From CAVPOO01 sp963707015 (GTDB lineage Bacteria; Pseudomonadota; Gammaproteobacteria; Thiohalobacterales; Thiohalobacteraceae), in assembly GCA_963707015.1 (NCBI GenBank), contig CAVPOO010000007.1, positions 1 to 64,000 of the forward strand: DNA of 64,000 bases, in the 5' to 3' direction. Within the stretch, counting starts at the first letter, position 1; each line of letters opens with the position of its first letter. The notes under the pieces were generated by a model. The model saw only the letters and a program-made list of their open reading frames with translations. It ran no database searches and was not told where the DNA came from. The translations under genes and the position numbers were made by a program. Positions 60,413 through 64,000 of this stretch are shown here, piece by piece.

Positions 60413-63032
60413 ATGAAAACGGCTGCGGGCGGCACGTTGGTTTCGGTGCTGATACTGGGTGGCGCTGCGGCATGGGGAGCCGCTGTTCCCGACAATCTGG
60501 ACCTGGACGGGATCCCCGACGCAACGGAAAACTGGTTGCTGAGCATCGGGGTGAACAACGACGACTCAGGTGCCGCCATCAGCCCGGGCGCGGCAGTGAA
60601 CACCTACAACGACACCGACAATGACGGTCTTCCCGATATCATAGAGGCGAACCTCACCGGCACGGTGGTTGGGCAGGATGACACGCTGGTCTGCGTCGGT
60701 GGCGGAGACGGTGCCGCCGACCTGACGGGCCAATGGGGCCTGCGGGTCTCTGATCAGCCGCCTCCACCCGTAAACTTCCTGATCCAGTCTCTGAGCGCAG
60801 TATCGATCTGTCATACCGGCCCTGCGAGCTTGACGGTCTTTCACCCCCGCTTTGGTTTCGCCGATACCACCAGTTTTGCGGGTGGCGCCTTCTCGGCCAT
60901 CTGGAATACGGAGAGTGTCACCATTGCCGGCACCTACAGCGACAACGGCACGCCCGAGATCGATGATGATCGCCTTGACGGCAGCTATACCGCGAACGGC
61001 GTAACTCAGACGCTGAGGTCCAGGCGCAACAGCCGGCTGACCGGCAACGAAGACACGGAGGTCCCAGCTGTCTACGGGTTTCAGGCGAAAGCACTGACAG
61101 CCGCTGGACAGGTCATCGACGATCCGCGCAATCCCGCCAGTTTCGGCGTGCAACTGACAGTCAACGACGTCGATGCCGTCACCGCGATTCTCTACGATGA
61201 TGACGGATCCCCGAGCGCCGCGTACTACGTACCCTCGGTAGCCGCGCTGTTCTCCGCCACCCGGCTGGTCCGCCTGGAGGATCGTGACGGCGACGGCCTG
61301 GATGATGACTCGGTCGTCGAAGACACCGTCAGCAGAACACTGTTTACCCAGGCGCCTGTGGCGCGCGTCGGTGGACTGGTTCGCGGTGTCTTAACCCGTC
61401 GCGAAACCGTGGACCTCGATGTTCAAACCGCAGCGGGCATCGATCTGGTCGAGACGCGGAATCTCGAAATCTATGGCGTCGCAGCCCTGCCCCGGGTGGG
61501 ATTCTTTACCGAGGTCCAGCCGTCGGGCCAACAACTGTCACGTCTGTTTGTGCAGAATGTGCCGACCTCAGCGGATTCCCTCACTTTGACCGGCAGCGGT
61601 TCCGCCTCGAGCTTCGGCTCAGTGGTCGTCGTCGACAACACGGTGCCCGGTCAGGCCATGCAGGACCTCGCGGTCGCACGTAATCTGATCCCCGGATTGA
61701 CCGAGGATCCGGCGGTGGGAATCGGGAGCAACATCCAGATCACCCAGGTTTCCTTCGACAGCGCGGTGGGGCAAGTGCTGGTCAACGGAGACTACACCTT
61801 CAGCTTCAGCGGTGATGCAGGCAGCAACGCCCGCCCTGCTCACCAGCTACGTGGCAACCGCCGTCGGCGACAGCTTGCCAGCCGTCGTCAATGCGGCCCT
61901 CGACGCGACGCCCTTGTCGCCGACCCCGTTGCCGGGCGTCGATCCGGCGACCGACCATGTGCTGTCATGGGATGCCGTAACAACTGGCGGGAGCACCGGT
62001 ACCGGGGCGGGCACCTATCAGATCCGGCTGTCCCGATCCGATGGCGGCCGGATCAATTTCGCCGACGCCGACCAGCTCCTGTATTTCCAGAGCGATGACG
62101 GCGGCATCAGCTGCCCGGATCCGCTGACCGGGAAGTGCACCATTACGCTTGCGGCGAACATCCTGGAGCCCAATGGCCAGTACTGTCTGCGCATACAGGC
62201 ACGGGACAGGGCCGACAACAGCAACCGATCCCGCAGCGACGAGCTTTGTCTCACCACGACACAAGGCGTCATGCCGACGGTCATCGCCGCCGTCCTGCCC
62301 ACCAGCCGCTCGGTGCAGGTAGGTAATCCTGCCACGGCCTTTGCCGCGGTCATCAACACCGGCAGCACTGCCGCGAGCAACTGCCGCATTGCGCCGGTTA
62401 CCAGTGTGCCCGCCGACTTTCTATACCAGACCACGGATCCCGCCACCAATGCGCTCACCGGGACGCCGAATACCCCGATCGAGATCGCAGCGGGCGCCAT
62501 CCAGACCTTTCTGTTTGCACTCACCCCATCCGCGCCTTTCCCGCCGACCGATGTGCAGCTCGGCTTCGAGTGCACCAACACGGATCCCGCGCCGAGCACA
62601 GTAGGGCTCAACACGCTGCTGCTCTCGGCATCGAGCACGCCCGTTCCGGACATCGTCGCGCTGGCGGCCACGCTCACGGGCGACGGCATTCTGGATCTTC
62701 CGGGCGTCGCCGGAGCCAACGCATTCGCGGTCGCCACGGTAAACGTGGGTGCGAACGGCAACATCACGGTTTCGGCCGACACCGGCGATGCCACGCTGCC
62801 GATGAGCGTGTTCGTGTGCCAAACCAACCCCGTCAGCGGCCTGTGTCTGGCGCCACCGGCATCCAGCGTCACGACTACCATCGATGCCGGTGCCACGCCG
62901 ACCTTTTCCGTCTTCGCGATAGGAGACGGTGTTGTACCGTTCGACCCGGCGAACAACCGGATCTTCGTTGCGTTCAGAGACGGCGGGGGCCTGGTGCGCG
63001 GATCCACCAGCGTGGCGGTAAGGACCCAGTGA
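60413..63032 (+). pseudogene. secreted calcium-loop protein with the same C-terminal domain as the 12.7 kb monoheme protein; frameshifted
   Basis: The first frame (60413 to about 61816) encodes a signal peptide (VLILGGAAAWGA) and type-3-thrombospondin-like Asp-rich loops (LDLDGIPDATENW, NDTDNDGLPDIIEA, EDRDGDGLDDDS). It then encodes a long beta-rich region to NGDYTFSFSGDA. The second frame (about 61817-63032) continues AATPALLTSYVATAVGDSLPAVV and ends with the ~245-residue domain shared with 12750-13874. The two frames meet at a GCAG-GCAG tandem (61817-61824). Removing one GCAG joins them into a ~870-residue protein, so I treat this as one frameshifted gene; two overlapping genes are less likely. 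GGGAGG lies six bases before the ATG at 60413. Confidence 0.7.
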
Positions 63033-63596
63033 GCGCTTTCGGCCAGAAAGGGGGCGCAGGGTGTTTATTTTACCCCTCTTAAGCAGAATGGCACTTACCT
63101 GGGCGGCTCCGCAATCGATGTAGGGTGGGTTAGGCGCGCCGTTTGTGCCGTAACCCACCGGATGTGCCGGCAGGCACTCATTAAAAAATGCGTTGTGTTG
63201 CTTCGCAACCCCTGGTGGGTTACGCAAAAAAACACTAACCCGCCCTACATTTCGACTTAAACAAGTGCCATTCCTCTCAAGCAGACTCTGTGGGTCGCTG
63301 AAACCGTGCGGCAACGCTCGCGCGAATAGTCTAATCACGGAAGCCACGGGACCCAAAGAGGGAGAAATCAATAATGCTTCGGTGGATTGCGTAGATTCCA
63401 TGGCCAACAACCCGGTCTGGATCTAGACAAAGCTATCGGTGGGCGAGGCACACCCTCATCGGCCCCTGTATTCTGTATTCTGTATTCTGTATTCTGTATT
63501 CTGTATTCTGGATTCTGCCGGGCCGATTCCCTTTTGACTTAAGCAAGTGCCATTCAGGCCGGGGGCTGCTTTTGCCCTGTGGCGGGGAGCCCCCTC
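63033..63596. other. repeat-rich intergenic region
   Basis: No gene was seen. Contents: an inverted-repeat element with TGTAGGGTGGGTTAG near 63119 and CTAACCCGCCCTACA near 63236-63250, whose inner part is related to 38361-38468; outer AATGGCACTT/AAGTGCCATT inverted repeats (near 63088 and 63265), with a further AAGTGCCATT near 63545; and the heptamer tandem array at 63466-63517. Confidence 0.6.
63466..63517. repeat. heptanucleotide tandem repeat
   Basis: Six perfect copies of CTGTATT are followed by a variant CTGGATT and CTG. The unit length of 7 is not a multiple of three, and the array lies outside any gene, 80 bp past the end of the phosphorylase gene. It is a candidate variable-number locus. 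Confidence 0.9.
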
Positions 63597-64000
63597 TCAC
63601 AGCCAGCGCATGCGACCGCATTCCAGGGCATGGCTCAACAGGGGGTGAAAGGGATAGACGCGGATCTTGAAATGCTGCAGGCCGCCGGCGGAGCACGTCT
63701 CAGTCTCCTCGAAGAGATCGCAGTGATACACCGCCTCCCCGCCGCCGTCGTGGCTGACGAGTTCGAAGGGGACGATGTAGGTCGCAGTAAACTCACCCCA
63801 CTCGGTCTCGGTTCCCAACAGACATTCGACGACGATATCATCGGAATTCAGGCCACTCAGGTTGACGATCACCTCGACCGACAGCGGTTCTCCGGCGCTG
63901 ATCGCCGTCATCACCGGCTTCGCAAGGCGACACTGGACCCTCGGCCAGATGTCGGCAATTTTCTTCTTCCACTGCGCGAGGGCTTTGGCACCGCTCGCCT
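63597..64000 (-). CDS. alpha-glucan phosphorylase, C-terminal part (gene runs off the window)
   Basis: The minus-strand frame is open from the window edge and ends at 63597. The visible ~133 residues include WKKKIADIWPRVQC, the beta-rich LSVEVIVNLSGLNSDDIVVECLLG and the terminal GLQHFKIRVYPFHPLLSHALECGRMRWL. This matches the C-terminus of the long-form alpha-glucan (glycogen/starch) phosphorylases. They release glucose-1-phosphate from glucans. The catalytic and PLP-binding parts lie outside the window. Symbol withheld because glgP and malP forms cannot be separated from this end. Confidence 0.85.
   Translation of the reverse strand, partial: ASGAKALAQWKKKIADIWPRVQCRLAKPVMTAISAGEPLSVEVIVNLSGLNSDDIVVECLLGTETEWGEFTATYIVPFELVSHDGGGEAVYHCDLFEETETCSAGGLQHFKIRVYPFHPLLSHALECGRMRWL

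Noticed and set aside
63466..63517. Short regular repeat array considered as a CRISPR
   Set aside because: The unit is 7 bp with no spacers, and no cas genes are present; it is a simple tandem repeat.

Overview
The window (GC-rich, roughly 60-65%) looks like the chromosome of a Gammaproteobacterium, probably a chemolithotroph or metal-cycling bacterium of the Chromatiales/Acidiferrobacterales type. Reasons: an outer-membrane decaheme electron conduit (MtrCAB type), a DsrC-like protein, VPLPA-type PEP-CTERM tails, enterobacterial-type MsrA, a BatA/B/D-MoxR cluster and full-length Lhr. The placement is inference from gene content; no rRNA or other phylogenetic marker is present.

Layout. 1-76 is tRNA-Ala(CGC). 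0.3-14.7 kb is an extracellular-electron-transfer (EET) island. It reads leftwards as a six-heme half-MtrA cytochrome, a decaheme MtrA/DmsE, an MtrB barrel with the N-terminal CXXC motif, a DUF2569 membrane protein and, beyond a 1.36 kb gap holding a MITE, a decaheme OmcA/MtrC lipoprotein. Next to it, a divergent pair (six-heme cytochrome plus NapC/NirT tetraheme quinol dehydrogenase) occurs twice, 3 kb apart, with similar upstream DNA, a Rap1a/Tai-type exported protein between the copies and the decayed C-terminus of a second OmcA/MtrC gene. A secreted monoheme protein with an unfamiliar C-terminal domain and a short PEP-CTERM-like protein follow. The inferred electron path is quinone pool <-> NapC-like tetraheme <-> six-heme shuttle <-> MtrA/MtrB <-> surface MtrC; the direction (metal reduction or Fe(II) oxidation) cannot be read from the DNA.

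15-27 kb is housekeeping: HIT protein, tRNA-Arg(CCT), MsrA, cNMP-HDOD protein, succinate-semialdehyde dehydrogenase, cardiolipin synthase, a lipoprotein, fumarase C, two small conserved proteins and EgtD, interspersed with short repeats and MITE-like elements. 27.3-34.7 kb is a tightly overlapping moxR-DUF58-DUF4381-BatA-BatB/C-BatD operon. 35-38.3 kb carries an exported isoaspartyl methyltransferase overlapping a spermidine-synthase-like membrane protein. 38.6-41 kb carries a DUF2799 lipoprotein and a DsrC-like protein divergent from a LysR regulator.

41.3-47.9 kb is an island bounded by 188-bp direct repeats of the 5' end of a phospholipase-D/VTT gene. It holds a decayed IS30-family element, a 1126-residue Gly-rich PEP-CTERM repeat protein, a methyltransferase fragment and an MpaB-family oxygenase. 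47.8-58.5 kb carries the PLD/VTT gene, a frameshifted endonuclease/exonuclease/phosphatase gene, a coiled-coil protein and a DNA-repair cluster (Lhr helicase, Nei-like glycosylase, Fe-S photolyase). cinA follows, flanked by 41-bp direct repeats. Near the end, a frameshifted secreted protein carries the same C-terminal domain as the monoheme protein at 13 kb. The window closes with a repeat-rich spacer and the 3' end of an alpha-glucan phosphorylase gene.
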